A stretch of 64,000 nucleotides of DNA, taken from the NCBI GenBank assembly GCA_036676415.1, contig JAKFCX010000025.1:1-64000 (forward strand), read 5' to 3'. This document shows positions 1-9,158 of the stretch, in pieces. The notes below the pieces were generated by a model. It was given only the letters and a program-made list of their open reading frames with translations, ran no database searches and had not been told where the DNA came from. Position numbers and translations under genes: made by a program. The DNA is from JAEZDC01 sp036676415 (lineage in GTDB: Bacteria; Bacteroidota; Bacteroidia; Chitinophagales; Chitinophagaceae). The number at the start of each line of letters is the position of its first letter. Position 1 is the first letter of the stretch.

Positions 1-3000
1 CACCCGTCTTCACTTCAGTGTAATTAACTGCTCCAACACCAGGGCAATTATCTGTTGCCGTTACATTCGCTGCTGCAGGTACTGCGGTACATTCTACTGT
101 TGCATTTGCAGGTACATTTACCAATACTGGTGCTTCATTATCTCTAACTGTTACTGTAAACGTACATACTGAAGTCCCTACAGGGTTAGTTGCAGTAGCA
201 GTCACTTCAGTTGTTCCAACAGGGAAGAAACTGCCTGGTTGGTGGTTGTAAGTAATTGTAGAAGCCGGAATTGCAGTTGTTTCAGTAGCAGTAAAGTTCA
301 CGTTCGTTCCACATGCACCTGTTGTATTGGTTACAACAATATTTGCAGGACATTCTATAGACGGTGGCACACCTACTACTTTTACAGTAAATGAACACTG
401 TGCAGACAATCCAGCTGCATCTGTTACTCTATAAGTTACTGTAGTTGTTCCAATAGGGAAGGTTGAACCACTTGCAGGACCTGCTATTCTTACAGTAGTT
501 GAACCACTGCAATTATCGGTACCAACTGGTGCTGTATAATTTACGGTTGCTCCTGCTGCACTTGTTGCAATTGCATTGATATTAGCGGGGCAAGTGATCT
601 TAGGTGCCTCAACATCCTTAACAGTTACTGTGAAGCTGCATGATACGGTGTTACCACCTGCATCTGTTGCACTGTAGGTAACTGTTGTAGTTCCTACAGG
701 GAATACTGAACCTGAAGCAGGACCAGAAACCAAGGTTGTAGGAATTGTTCCACCTTCAAACTCCACTACATAGTATGCCGGTTGGTTGTAGAACCAGTCG
801 TTCCATCTACTGCTTCCTCCCCAATTAATCACCGCCCAGTCTTCTTCATGAGAAGCACCACCACAACAGTCATTAGGTTCACCCGGAGCCCAGTTAGTGT
901 ATGTAATTGGTTCATTGGTGATCCATCTGTAAGAACCTTCGGCATCTCTGTCAGTAAACCCGATCCACATTGGCTGACCAGGTAAGAAGCCTGACACAAG
1001 TGTATTCTCGGCTGCATCACTAATGGTTGCAAGATGTCCTCCAAGTGCTATTGCAGCAGCATGTGCTGTTTCAGGGTTAGCTGGAGTGTTGGATACAAAA
1101 TATGTATGACCATTGAAAGTGCCTTTATAGGTATATCCAGGAATGCTTGTAGGCAATGATCCAGAAGCACCACAATTATCTGTTGCAGATGGCTGGCTAT
1201 AACTCACGACAGCACCACATGTTCCTTGTGTTGCATTTACTTCTATATTAAACGGACATGCAATAACAGGAGGTGTATTATCATCAATCACTACTGTTTG
1301 ATTCTGAGTAGTTGTATTTCCATAACCATCATCATAAGTCCAGTGAATGGTATAAGATCCCTGTGCACTGTAAGATGTTGGATCATTTGTAGTACCGGTA
1401 ATTACACCTCTGCAACCGTCTGTAGCTGTTGGAGCTGTTACACTTGCCGAGCATTCATTAGTAACGGTTGGTAAATTGACAAGATTTGGTACTGGTGCCG
1501 TTAAATCTTTAGCCGTTAATACAACTGTTTTCACATCTGTATTTCCTGAAGGATCGGTTGCAGTAACAATGACATTAATTATACCATTGTGAGAAGAAGT
1601 GACTACACTTCCTGCAGCAGGAGATTGAGTGATTATTGCAGCGCAATTATCTGTTGCGGTGCCTTTTACATCAGGAATTGTTGCAGCACAAGATGCATTA
1701 AGGTTAATATTCTGGTTTGATGCCGGAGTTAACACAGGCTTAATTATATCAACTACAGTAACGGTTACATTTTGTGTAGTTGCATTATTATACACATCGG
1801 TAACTGTTAACTGGACTGGATTATTACCAAGGTTTGAACAATCAAAACCTGATTTACTTACCGAAACAGAATTAAGTCCGTTTGCATCACTTGCACTCAC
1901 CAATACTGAATAGGATTGCGGAATCACTCTCGACAACCTGATATTTCCAATAAAAGATCCTGCAGCATCGTTTGTTCCAAGCTGCTCAAAAGTCATTGAT
2001 GCATAGGTTGGCTGTGTTACTGTAAATGTTACTGATTCAGATGTTGCAGTTGTATTAGAAACAAATGTCTGATCTAATAAACTACCAATGGTAACATGAA
2101 CTGAATTTCCTCCTGTAGGGTTATTATTTAAACGATTGTCAAAGGTCAATGTATATTGCCCCGGTACAAACAGGAAGGTTTTTTTGGTAGTGATTGTTGC
2201 ATTAGAGTTCCCGGCAAGATCAATTTCAGTACTTCCGTTGCCTGAAATATAATCACCGGCATCCACTGTCATTCCTGCAGCAGCAAAGTTCCAGTTTGCA
2301 AGCGTAGAACGCAAACCTGCCGCATCACTGCTGAATGTTTCTGTGAAAATTGGCGAGTTAAATCCAGCTGTGGTAATAGAAGCCTGCCCAGCACTATTTA
2401 ATTGTACTATTACATTCTGAGCAACTACAGCTGGAGGCGTTAGATCCTGCAAAACAGTAACAGTGGTGGTTGCACTTGAAGAACAACCTGCAGCACTGGT
2501 TACATTAACCGTATATGATCCGGCATTTGCAAGTGTAGCAATATTGATAACAGGATTCTGTAAAGTTGAACTAAACCCATTAGGCCCGCTCCATTGGTAT
2601 GTTGAACCTCCGCTGGCACTTAGATTAAGTGTTTCTCCCTGATTCAACGGACCATTGTTTGTTGCAGTTGCAACAGGCAATGGATGAGATGTTACCGGTA
2701 TAACATTAGATGTTACCGAACAATTATTAATACTATTTGTGACGGTAATGGAATAGTTGCCGCTTGCATTAGCAGTATAACTACTGTTTGTGGCACCACC
2801 AATCGGATTACCATTTAGTCTCCATTGATAACTAACCCCGGCACTACTATTAGCATTTAAGGTTACCGAACCTCCTGCACAGAAGCTGGCAGGGCCCCCT
2901 GCTGTAATTGATACAGTTGGAAGCGCTGTTAAGGTTACTGAAGTAGATTGTTGTGTACCCTGTATATCTTTTACTGTTACTGTATGAGTACCTGCACTAA

Positions 3001-3817
3001 CATTAGAAAAAACAGAAGATGATTGAAAAGGACCTCCATCTAAAGAGTATGTCAAAGGTGCATATCCACCACTACCCGTTGCTGAAATCGTTCCGGCACC
3101 ATTTGAACAGTTGATTGAGCCTGTAGCAGTAACAGCCAGCGGTGCTACCTGGAATGTAGCAGACACCACTTTAAATTCCTGCTGGTTAGCAAATCCACCT
3201 GTTGCACCGGTAAAGCCCCAGTAAACATTGGGATTTCCACCAAAGATGCTTGCAATGATGTTGCCTGTATAATTTAAGCGAAGCGTTCCATCAAAATATA
3301 CTTTGAGATTTTGCGTGGAAGCTGACCATACGATCCTTGTTGTATGCCATAGTCCATTTTCAATATTTGGTAAGGTGACATATTGTAAACTACCATACAA
3401 TGTGCTTACATTTCCATTCGGTTGCAATGATATATGATCATCCGCAGGATCTTCATTCTGATAGGTATCATACTCTACTGCGAGTGAAGGTGAAATACCC
3501 TGATATCCTAAACCTCCTCCCTGACTGCCTGCACCTGTACTTAAAGGCTGAAGTACAAAGGCAATACCATCAGCACCATTTCCATCTTTGGAACCTAAGT
3601 AAACCTCGAAGTTTAAGTCAAAGTCATAGTTCAATGACATGAAATTCTGGTACCATACTGAACCACCCTGGCTCCCAATATCCGGCGTAAGCCTCCAGTG
3701 GTTGATACCAACATTTGAAGCACTACCGTTTACAACATACCCGGTTTGGGCATACGTAAGCAGGGAAGATGCCATAACCATGAAGAACAACAAAAAGAAG
3801 AGTAACCGCTTTTTCAT
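1..3817 (-). CDS. Large secreted multi-lectin HYR/Ig-repeat protein (3' end outside window)
   Basis: This reading frame stays open from an ATG at 3817 to the window edge (over 1270 residues), so the C-terminus is missing. Residues 1-24 form a signal peptide ending in a Tyr-Ala-Gln site. Residues about 25-225 resemble a bacterial L-type (legume-like) lectin domain. Next come a SprB-like repeat and Ig-like repeats rich in Gly, Ser and Thr, then HYR-type repeats with the ECPANI and FPVGTT signatures. Residues about 898-1021 are a C-type lectin domain: WIG, EPN (residues 980-982) and WND motifs are visible, and EPN is the mannose-type sugar-binding motif in that family. It probably acts at the cell surface or is released, binding glycans; the exact ligand is unknown. 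A T9SS sorting domain would be expected beyond the window. It is separated by a terminator from the PUL upstream, so it is probably an independent gene. Confidence 0.85.
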   Translation of the reverse strand, partial: MKKRLLFFLLFFMVMASSLLTYAQTGYVVNGSASNVGINHWRLTPDIGSQGGSVWYQNFMSLNYDFDLNFEVYLGSKDGNGADGIAFVLQPLSTGAGSQGGGLGYQGISPSLAVEYDTYQNEDPADDHISLQPNGNVSTLYGSLQYVTLPNIENGLWHTTRIVWSASTQNLKVYFDGTLRLNYTGNIIASIFGGNPNVYWGFTGATGGFANQQEFKVVSATFQVAPLAVTATGSINCSNGAGTISATGSGGYAPLTYSLDGGPFQSSSVFSNVSAGTHTVTVKDIQGTQQSTSVTLTALPTVSITAGGPASFCAGGSVTLNANSSAGVSYQWRLNGNPIGGATNSSYTANASGNYSITVTNSINNCSVTSNVIPVTSHPLPVATATNNGPLNQGETLNLSASGGSTYQWSGPNGFSSTLQNPVINIATLANAGSYTVNVTSAAGCSSSATTTVTVLQDLTPPAVVAQNVIVQLNSAGQASITTAGFNSPIFTETFSSDAAGLRSTLANWNFAAAGMTVDAGDYISGNGSTEIDLAGNSNATITTKKTFLFVPGQYTLTFDNRLNNNPTGGNSVHVTIGSLLDQTFVSNTTATSESVTFTVTQPTYASMTFEQLGTNDAAGSFIGNIRLSRVIPQSYSVLVSASDANGLNSVSVSKSGFDCSNLGNNPVQLTVTDVYNNATTQNVTVTVVDIIKPVLTPASNQNINLNASCAATIPDVKGTATDNCAAIITQSPAAGSVVTSSHNGIINVIVTATDPSGNTDVKTVVLTAKDLTAPVPNLVNLPTVTNECSASVTAPTATDGCRGVITGTTNDPTSYSAQGSYTIHWTYDDGYGNTTTQNQTVVIDDNTPPVIACPFNIEVNATQGTCGAVVSYSQPSATDNCGASGSLPTSIPGYTYKGTFNGHTYFVSNTPANPETAHAAAIALGGHLATISDAAENTLVSGFLPGQPMWIGFTDRDAEGSYRWITNEPITYTNWAPGEPNDCCGGASHEEDWAVINWGGSSRWNDWFYNQPAYYVVEFEGGTIPTTLVSGPASGSVFPVGTTTVTYSATDAGGNTVSCSFTVTVKDVEAPKITCPANINAIATSAAGATVNYTAPVGTDNCSGSTTVRIAGPASGSTFPIGTTTVTYRVTDAAGLSAQCSFTVKVVGVPPSIECPANIVVTNTTGACGTNVNFTATETTAIPASTITYNHQPGSFFPVGTTEVTATATNPVGTSVCTFTVTVRDNEAPVLVNVPANATVECTAVPAAANVTATDNCPGVGAVNYTEVKTG

Positions 3818-4378
3818 AAATAACAGTTTAGATGAAACCATGGCAATGCCACAGGATGAATGAAAATCTTACCGTAGTGTTATTGCAGGTTAGCGGATAT
3901 CTCAGGCACGGCTTCTTGTGTAGTCAGGTTTGAATCGTTGTTTTCACAAACAAGAAGTAGTCATCACGCACAGGGTGTAAATCGCAGGATGTAGAAAATG
4001 CAAGAAACAAATTTCTCCCGGAAAACGCAACGGTTCATTAAGGCAGGTTTAATAAATGTCTCTTTGGGTCGTATATACTATCATTATCCCGCAGAATTTT
4101 CCATATGTTCTGGTTATTTTGTCTAAACTGGTTGTAACAAGTTTACAAATACTCCCATCTTGGCGGCACTATTATCATTGCATTCGCAACACTAGTGGAT
4201 TTCTAAACCTGAGCATTTTCTCGTAGTCAACAATAACCAGCAGAAGCCGTTCTCCTAGTTTGCTAAATCTCCGTTATTAATCTACGGCCTTATTTTCATC
4301 GGTTTACGATATCAAAAAGAGCCCGGTGAAAACACCGGGCTCAACGATTGATTGCGTGACATGAGTGTTGCTTGCTAC
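3818..4378. other. Intergenic region between the lectin gene and bglX
   Basis: This 561-base gap holds the terminator at 4314-4342 and must hold the promoter of the lectin gene. I see no credible ORF, RNA gene or repeat in the rest of it, and no clear Bacteroidota promoter match. Confidence 0.6.
4314..4342 (-). terminator. Rho-independent terminator after the beta-glucan PUL
   Basis: A perfect 10-bp stem (4319-4328 with 4333-4342) closes a 4-base loop, and on the minus strand it is followed by a run of five T. It lies 36 bases past the GH3 stop codon and would end the long minus-strand operon. Confidence 0.9.
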
Positions 4379-6649
4379 TCACTTATATTCAAATGAAGCA
4401 GCACGGTTTGTGTTGCTGCTTTCACCTATGTAAACTTTGAATTTACCGGGTTCAACGATCCATTTCAGATCTGAATTATAAAACTTAAGTTCCTCTGCTG
4501 TAATCGTAAATGTTACTTCTTTACTTTCTCCTTTCCTGAGATTGATCTTTTGGAAGCCTTTCAATTTTTTTACTGGTTGTGTTACAGATGCTACCTGGTC
4601 CCAGATATACATTTGCACTACTTCCTCTCCATCATAATTACCGGAGTTGGAGACAGTAACAGTAGCTGAGATCGGCTTATTAGCACTAATAACAGCTCCT
4701 GATAATTTGATATCGCTGTAAGTGAAGTTTGTATAACTCAACCCATAACCAAATGGAAATAACGGATCATTACTAACATCTAAATAATTTGATCTGAACT
4801 TGTTTTTCTGTCCGGCTTCCTGTGGACGACCAGTGTTTTTATAATTATAATACACCGGTACCTGTCCAACATTTCTTGGAAAGCTCATAGTGAGTTTACC
4901 AGAAGGATTATAGTTACCAAACAATACATCTGCAAGTGCATTACCAGTTTCGTGACCTAAGAACCAGGCCTGGAGGAAAGCATCCGACAACTCTATTTCT
5001 TTACTGATCGTTAATGGTCTTCCGCTCATCAACACAACAATCAATGGTTTTCCTGTTTGTTTTAATGCCTGTAATAGTTTCAATTGATCTCCCGGCAAAC
5101 TGATATCAGATCTGCTGGCAGCTTCTCCGCTCATTTCTGAAGCTTCCCCAACAACAGCAACAATAACATCGGCTTTGTTTGCTGTTTCTACAGCCTGAGC
5201 AATTAATTGAGCTGGCGATAAAGAATCAACACTCACCTTCTCACCAAAAACATTCGCCATTTTAGCAAGGGACGTATCATCAGTAATGTTTGCGCCTTTC
5301 GCATATAAAATGTTCACACCACTTCCTCCAACACTTTTCATTCCATCAATAACAGGAACTGAATATTGTGCATCACCACTCACGGCCCAGGTTCCAACCA
5401 TATTGCTTTTATTATTTGCCAGCGGACCAATTAAAGCAATCGTACCAGTTTTCTTTAACGGCAAAGTTTGATTGTCATTCTTCAATAACACCACAGATCT
5501 CACAGCAGATTCTCTTGCTACCTGTTTTTTATCTGCACTCATCACTTCTTTCGCAGCTCTTGTTGAATCGATATAACGATATGGATTATTGAATAAACCA
5601 AGCTTGTATTTCGCTTCAAGAATTCTCCTGCAGGCTGCATCTATTTGTTGTAGTGTCACTTTTCCTTCAGCCAGTGATTTCTTTAACGTAGTAAGAAATC
5701 CTTCACCTACCATATCCATATCAGTTCCTGCTCTTAATGCCTGTGCTGAGACTTCCTGCAGGTTTCCTGAGCCATGATCGATCATTTCATTGATAGAAGT
5801 ATAATCTGTTACAACAAAACCTTTAAAGCCCCATTGTTTTCTTAACAGATCAGTCAGTAACCATTTATTTCCCGTTGCAGGCACACCATCTATTTCATTA
5901 AAAGACGTCATTACACTGGCAACCCCTGCTTCTACTGCAGCTTTATATGGAGGAAGATAATATTCATACATCTTCACACGACTCATATCAGTAGTATTAT
6001 AATCTCTTCCACCTTCTGCAGCACCATACAATGCAAAGTGTTTAACACATGCCAGCAAATCTGTATTGGATGATAAATTTCTCTGGTAACCTTTCACCAT
6101 TGCTTTTGCAATTGCAGCACCGAGATATGGATCTTCACCAGCACCTTCTGCAACTCTTCCCCAACGTGGATCACGGGCAATGTCTACCATTGGAGAAAAT
6201 GTCCAGCTCAATCCATCAGATGCAGCTTCTAGTGCAGCGGTTCTTGCAGTTTTTTCAATTAAAGGCATATCCCAGCTACATGCCAAAGCCAATGGAATAG
6301 GAAAAGTTGTTTTGTAGCCATGTATCACATCCGATCCAAAGAATAAAGGAATTTTCAGCCTGCTATTGGCCATATTCAGTTGCTGTACACGTAAGATGTT
6401 GTTAATACCAATCGTTCCAAACATTGCTCCAACGCTACCAGTTTTAATTTTCGATTCAACATCGCTGTTTACAACAGCACCTGTTGCAATACCACCACCA
6501 GGTGTCAGGAGATTCAGCTGGCCGATCTTCTCTTCCAGCGTCATTTTCTTCATCAATGCATCAATGAAAGATTTCATTTTTGCATCTGTCTGGCCAATTG
6601 TGTTTACCGATGTAAACATTAGTAATAAGATCAAAATTCTTCTAAACAT
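4379..6649 (-). CDS. bglX: Periplasmic beta-glucosidase, GH3 (BglX type)
   Basis: A 756-residue exo-acting beta-glucosidase, close to the usual BglX length. It has a signal peptide (residues 1-19), the GH3 N-terminal barrel, the C-terminal alpha/beta sandwich and a fibronectin-III-like tail at about 660-750. The KHF motif is at 203-205, and the likely nucleophile is Asp282 in the VVTDY stretch. It would release glucose from the ends of beta-gluco-oligosaccharides in the periplasm. It is the last gene of the PUL headed by SusC at 19548, so its natural substrates are probably the sophoro- or gentio-oligosaccharides produced by the GH144 and GH30 enzymes upstream. That substrate is inferred; GH3 members also cleave xylosides and other beta-glucosides. 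Confidence 0.9.
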   Translation of the reverse strand: MFRRILILLLMFTSVNTIGQTDAKMKSFIDALMKKMTLEEKIGQLNLLTPGGGIATGAVVNSDVESKIKTGSVGAMFGTIGINNILRVQQLNMANSRLKIPLFFGSDVIHGYKTTFPIPLALACSWDMPLIEKTARTAALEAASDGLSWTFSPMVDIARDPRWGRVAEGAGEDPYLGAAIAKAMVKGYQRNLSSNTDLLACVKHFALYGAAEGGRDYNTTDMSRVKMYEYYLPPYKAAVEAGVASVMTSFNEIDGVPATGNKWLLTDLLRKQWGFKGFVVTDYTSINEMIDHGSGNLQEVSAQALRAGTDMDMVGEGFLTTLKKSLAEGKVTLQQIDAACRRILEAKYKLGLFNNPYRYIDSTRAAKEVMSADKKQVARESAVRSVVLLKNDNQTLPLKKTGTIALIGPLANNKSNMVGTWAVSGDAQYSVPVIDGMKSVGGSGVNILYAKGANITDDTSLAKMANVFGEKVSVDSLSPAQLIAQAVETANKADVIVAVVGEASEMSGEAASRSDISLPGDQLKLLQALKQTGKPLIVVLMSGRPLTISKEIELSDAFLQAWFLGHETGNALADVLFGNYNPSGKLTMSFPRNVGQVPVYYNYKNTGRPQEAGQKNKFRSNYLDVSNDPLFPFGYGLSYTNFTYSDIKLSGAVISANKPISATVTVSNSGNYDGEEVVQMYIWDQVASVTQPVKKLKGFQKINLRKGESKEVTFTITAEELKFYNSDLKWIVEPGKFKVYIGESSNTNRAASFEYK

Positions 6650-6691
6650 GATATTATATTTATTATGTCAGCAATTAGTTCATTACTCATC

Positions 6692-6714
6692 GTTCCTTGC
6701 GTCGCACTCTTCCA
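6692..6714. repeat. Partial copy of the intergenic repeat family
   Basis: The core TTGCGTCGCACTCTT matches one end of the element at 27455-27574 and, inverted, the ends at 33533-33552 and 44970-44989. Only this end is recognisable here. It lies in the 75-base gap between the SGNH esterase and bglX. Confidence 0.6.
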
Positions 6715-6724
6715 CTGAATGAAT

Positions 6725-7384
6725 TTATTTCAGCAAGTGTGGACCAATCAGTCTTTTCCAGATAGCATAACCTTTTTCATTCATATGCAGCCTGTCTTCA
6801 ATAAACAATTCGTGCTTTATCGAACCATCAGCATTTAACATTGCACTATACACATCTATAAAATCCGATTTCTTTTTATTCTGCAGGTAAGCTTTGATCT
6901 GTTCATTCGCTTCCTTCACTTTTGATTGCAAATGAATTCTCGAAGGACTTGGCTTCATTGCTACATAGGCAAAAGGCACATCAGGATATTTGCTCCTGAT
7001 TAGTCTAAACATCGTGATGAATCTTTCAACAACAATTGCTGATGTAACTGAATCACTCTCTGCAAAATCATTCTCGCCACAATACATCACGATTTGTTTG
7101 GGATTGTAAGGAAAGATCACATCATAACGATATTGTATCTGGTCTTTCAATGTAGCTCCGCCAAAAGCACGATTCAGGATCCTGTGCTTCGGAAAATCTT
7201 CTTTCAATGTTTTCCAAAGACGAAAAGAAGAACTTCCGACAAACAATACCTGGTTCTTTTCGGGGAAAAAAATACTGTCGGCTGTTTTAAAAGCCTGTAT
7301 CTCGCTCAAGAAAGGAAGTGATCGCTGAGCATGAACATTATTCATGCAAAGAGCAAAAAGCAGTATAATTATTATCCTATTCAA
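6725..7384 (-). CDS. Secreted SGNH/GDSL-family hydrolase
   Basis: A 219-residue protein with a signal peptide ending near residue 20 and a complete SGNH set: block I GSSS with likely nucleophile Ser52, an invariant Gly in the NRAFGG segment, block III GEND (103-106) and block V Asp197 with His200. Enzymes of this type in PULs are usually carbohydrate esterases that remove acetyl groups. Its start overlaps the end of the GH43-like gene by 8 bases, so the two are co-translated or at least co-transcribed. Its presence suggests that the target glucan carries acyl groups; the substrate is not shown by sequence. Confidence 0.82.
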   Translation of the reverse strand: MNRIIIILLFALCMNNVHAQRSLPFLSEIQAFKTADSIFFPEKNQVLFVGSSSFRLWKTLKEDFPKHRILNRAFGGATLKDQIQYRYDVIFPYNPKQIVMYCGENDFAESDSVTSAIVVERFITMFRLIRSKYPDVPFAYVAMKPSPSRIHLQSKVKEANEQIKAYLQNKKKSDFIDVYSAMLNADGSIKHELFIEDRLHMNEKGYAIWKRLIGPHLLK

Positions 7385-9158
7385 CTTTAATTGGTTTAGT
7401 TCGTTCGCTTACTCCATTTTCATTGATGGATTCGATGGAATAATAATATGTTTTCTGGCTGTCCATTGCTTTCATCCAGTACTCATTGTTTGAATGAACC
7501 ATGATACAGGTATACAATTTATCAGGATGAGTGCCGTAATAAATATTGTAAGCAAAAGCATTATCAACAGGCTTCCATTTAATGAAAGCACTGCGTTTGT
7601 CTTTTTCCGTACGCAATACAATAAAACCTTCAACTTTGTCTGGCTTTGTACCATTGCCGTTACCGAAAACCCGAAGGCCACTTATAGCAAACTTGCCAGT
7701 GGGCATGTGAATATTTTCAAGCTTTACGAATCTTGCCTCCACCGATTTATCCAGTTCAACATAATCATGCGGTACATCCTTCTTATTATTGCTTTTATCA
7801 ACCAGTAAATTCCATTTCTTGCCATCGAGTGAAGAATACAATTTATACTGATGATATTGCTGCTCCATTTTACCAAGACGATCACGATCAACATCCTGGT
7901 CGGCATAGTTGATCTGAACTGCATTTACAGTTGAGACATTCCCAAGATCAGTCTGTATCCATTCACCTGCATTTCCTGAAGCAGCACTCCAATATGTTTT
8001 GGTCAGTTCATCCACTGCATTGTTGGCAACATATCCTCCAAGTGTTGAAGAAACCTGAACAGGTTTATTATAGTTGAGCAACATCCAACCCGTAAAATAT
8101 TTAGAAGGAGAATACTGATGCTCTTTTGATTTGTTAACTGATGAAGGAATGAAATGAGGATAATCTCCAAAAGCCGTGTTGCACCACATCGTACCATCTT
8201 TATCAAACCCTGTTGGCCACATGGCAATTCTTCTTTCAAAAGTATTCTTTACTGAGACGACAGTTGTAGCAACATGCCACCAGTTATTATCATTGTCTTT
8301 GAATGTTGCTCCATGACCAGCACCTCTTACATAACCACCGAGTTTCATACTTAGAGGATCAGATACAGATTCATAAGGACCTAAAGGATTGTCTGCTACT
8401 AACAAACCATCAGCATAACCGCTGAATTCTGTTCCGGGTGCTCCGTATTGCAAATAATACTTGCCGTTATATTTTGTAAGATGAGAACCTTCAATGAATG
8501 GATCAAGAAAAGTATTATCCATGTGTTCACCGAATCTTTGCCAGCCAAATCTCCAGGGTTCTAAAAAGTACATTTCTTTTCTTGTACCTATTGGCTGCAT
8601 ATTCTTCCTGTTCAGTTCAACGCCATACATCGGAAAACGATTGCTGCTTCCATTGTACATATACAATCTTCCATCATCATCTGTAAAGAATGACGGATCC
8701 CAACCACCGATCTCAAACGAATCAACCAAAGGTTTCCACACATTTCCTTTTGGATCAGTACTCATCCATATGCTAAAATTGCTGGTGTAAGTAGAGCCAA
8801 AGACGATCATGGTATCTCCGATAACACCAACACCAGGTGCACAGAGTTCATCGTATGTATCTTTGTTCCATGGACGCAAGAACTTTCTTGAAATAAAATT
8901 CCAGTTCACTAAGTCATTGCTCCACCAATAGCCCCATTGGTTCGTGCTGAACAAAAAATAATCGCCTTTATAATTAACAATCACCGGGTCAGCTGTAGCT
9001 CTATGTCTGCCCCATGAAGAAAAATTAGGGATAGGTGTATACCCATAATCAATATTTAATGGATTACAGTAAGTGGTTTGTTTGGTTTGTGACGAGGCAT
9101 CAGTAATACTGAATAAAACAAAAAACAAAAAATATGATATTCTCCGCTTCATTTTCAT
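7377..9158 (-). CDS. GH43-like glycosidase with discoidin and FnIII domains
   Basis: A 593-residue secreted protein. After the signal peptide (about 1-23) comes a five-bladed propeller of the GH43 clan with the three expected acids: Asp57 in ADPV, Asp154 in WDPSF and Glu223 in FIEGSH. Residues about 370-500 form an F5/8 type C (discoidin) carbohydrate-binding domain, and the C-terminal 90 or so residues look like a fibronectin-III domain. The family commonly cleaves arabinofuranosides, xylosides or galactosides. It overlaps both neighbours (8 bases with the esterase, 4 with GH144), which places it firmly in the beta-glucan operon. A side-chain removing role is inferred; the true linkage is unknown. 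Confidence 0.82.
   Translation of the reverse strand: MKMKRRISYFLFFVLFSITDASSQTKQTTYCNPLNIDYGYTPIPNFSSWGRHRATADPVIVNYKGDYFLFSTNQWGYWWSNDLVNWNFISRKFLRPWNKDTYDELCAPGVGVIGDTMIVFGSTYTSNFSIWMSTDPKGNVWKPLVDSFEIGGWDPSFFTDDDGRLYMYNGSSNRFPMYGVELNRKNMQPIGTRKEMYFLEPWRFGWQRFGEHMDNTFLDPFIEGSHLTKYNGKYYLQYGAPGTEFSGYADGLLVADNPLGPYESVSDPLSMKLGGYVRGAGHGATFKDNDNNWWHVATTVVSVKNTFERRIAMWPTGFDKDGTMWCNTAFGDYPHFIPSSVNKSKEHQYSPSKYFTGWMLLNYNKPVQVSSTLGGYVANNAVDELTKTYWSAASGNAGEWIQTDLGNVSTVNAVQINYADQDVDRDRLGKMEQQYHQYKLYSSLDGKKWNLLVDKSNNKKDVPHDYVELDKSVEARFVKLENIHMPTGKFAISGLRVFGNGNGTKPDKVEGFIVLRTEKDKRSAFIKWKPVDNAFAYNIYYGTHPDKLYTCIMVHSNNEYWMKAMDSQKTYYYSIESINENGVSERTKPIKVE

Noticed and set aside
1..1500. Regularly recurring short motifs that might suggest a CRISPR array
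   Set aside because: The recurrences come from HYR repeats in one open reading frame and vary in spacing and sequence; no identical repeats with spacers are present.
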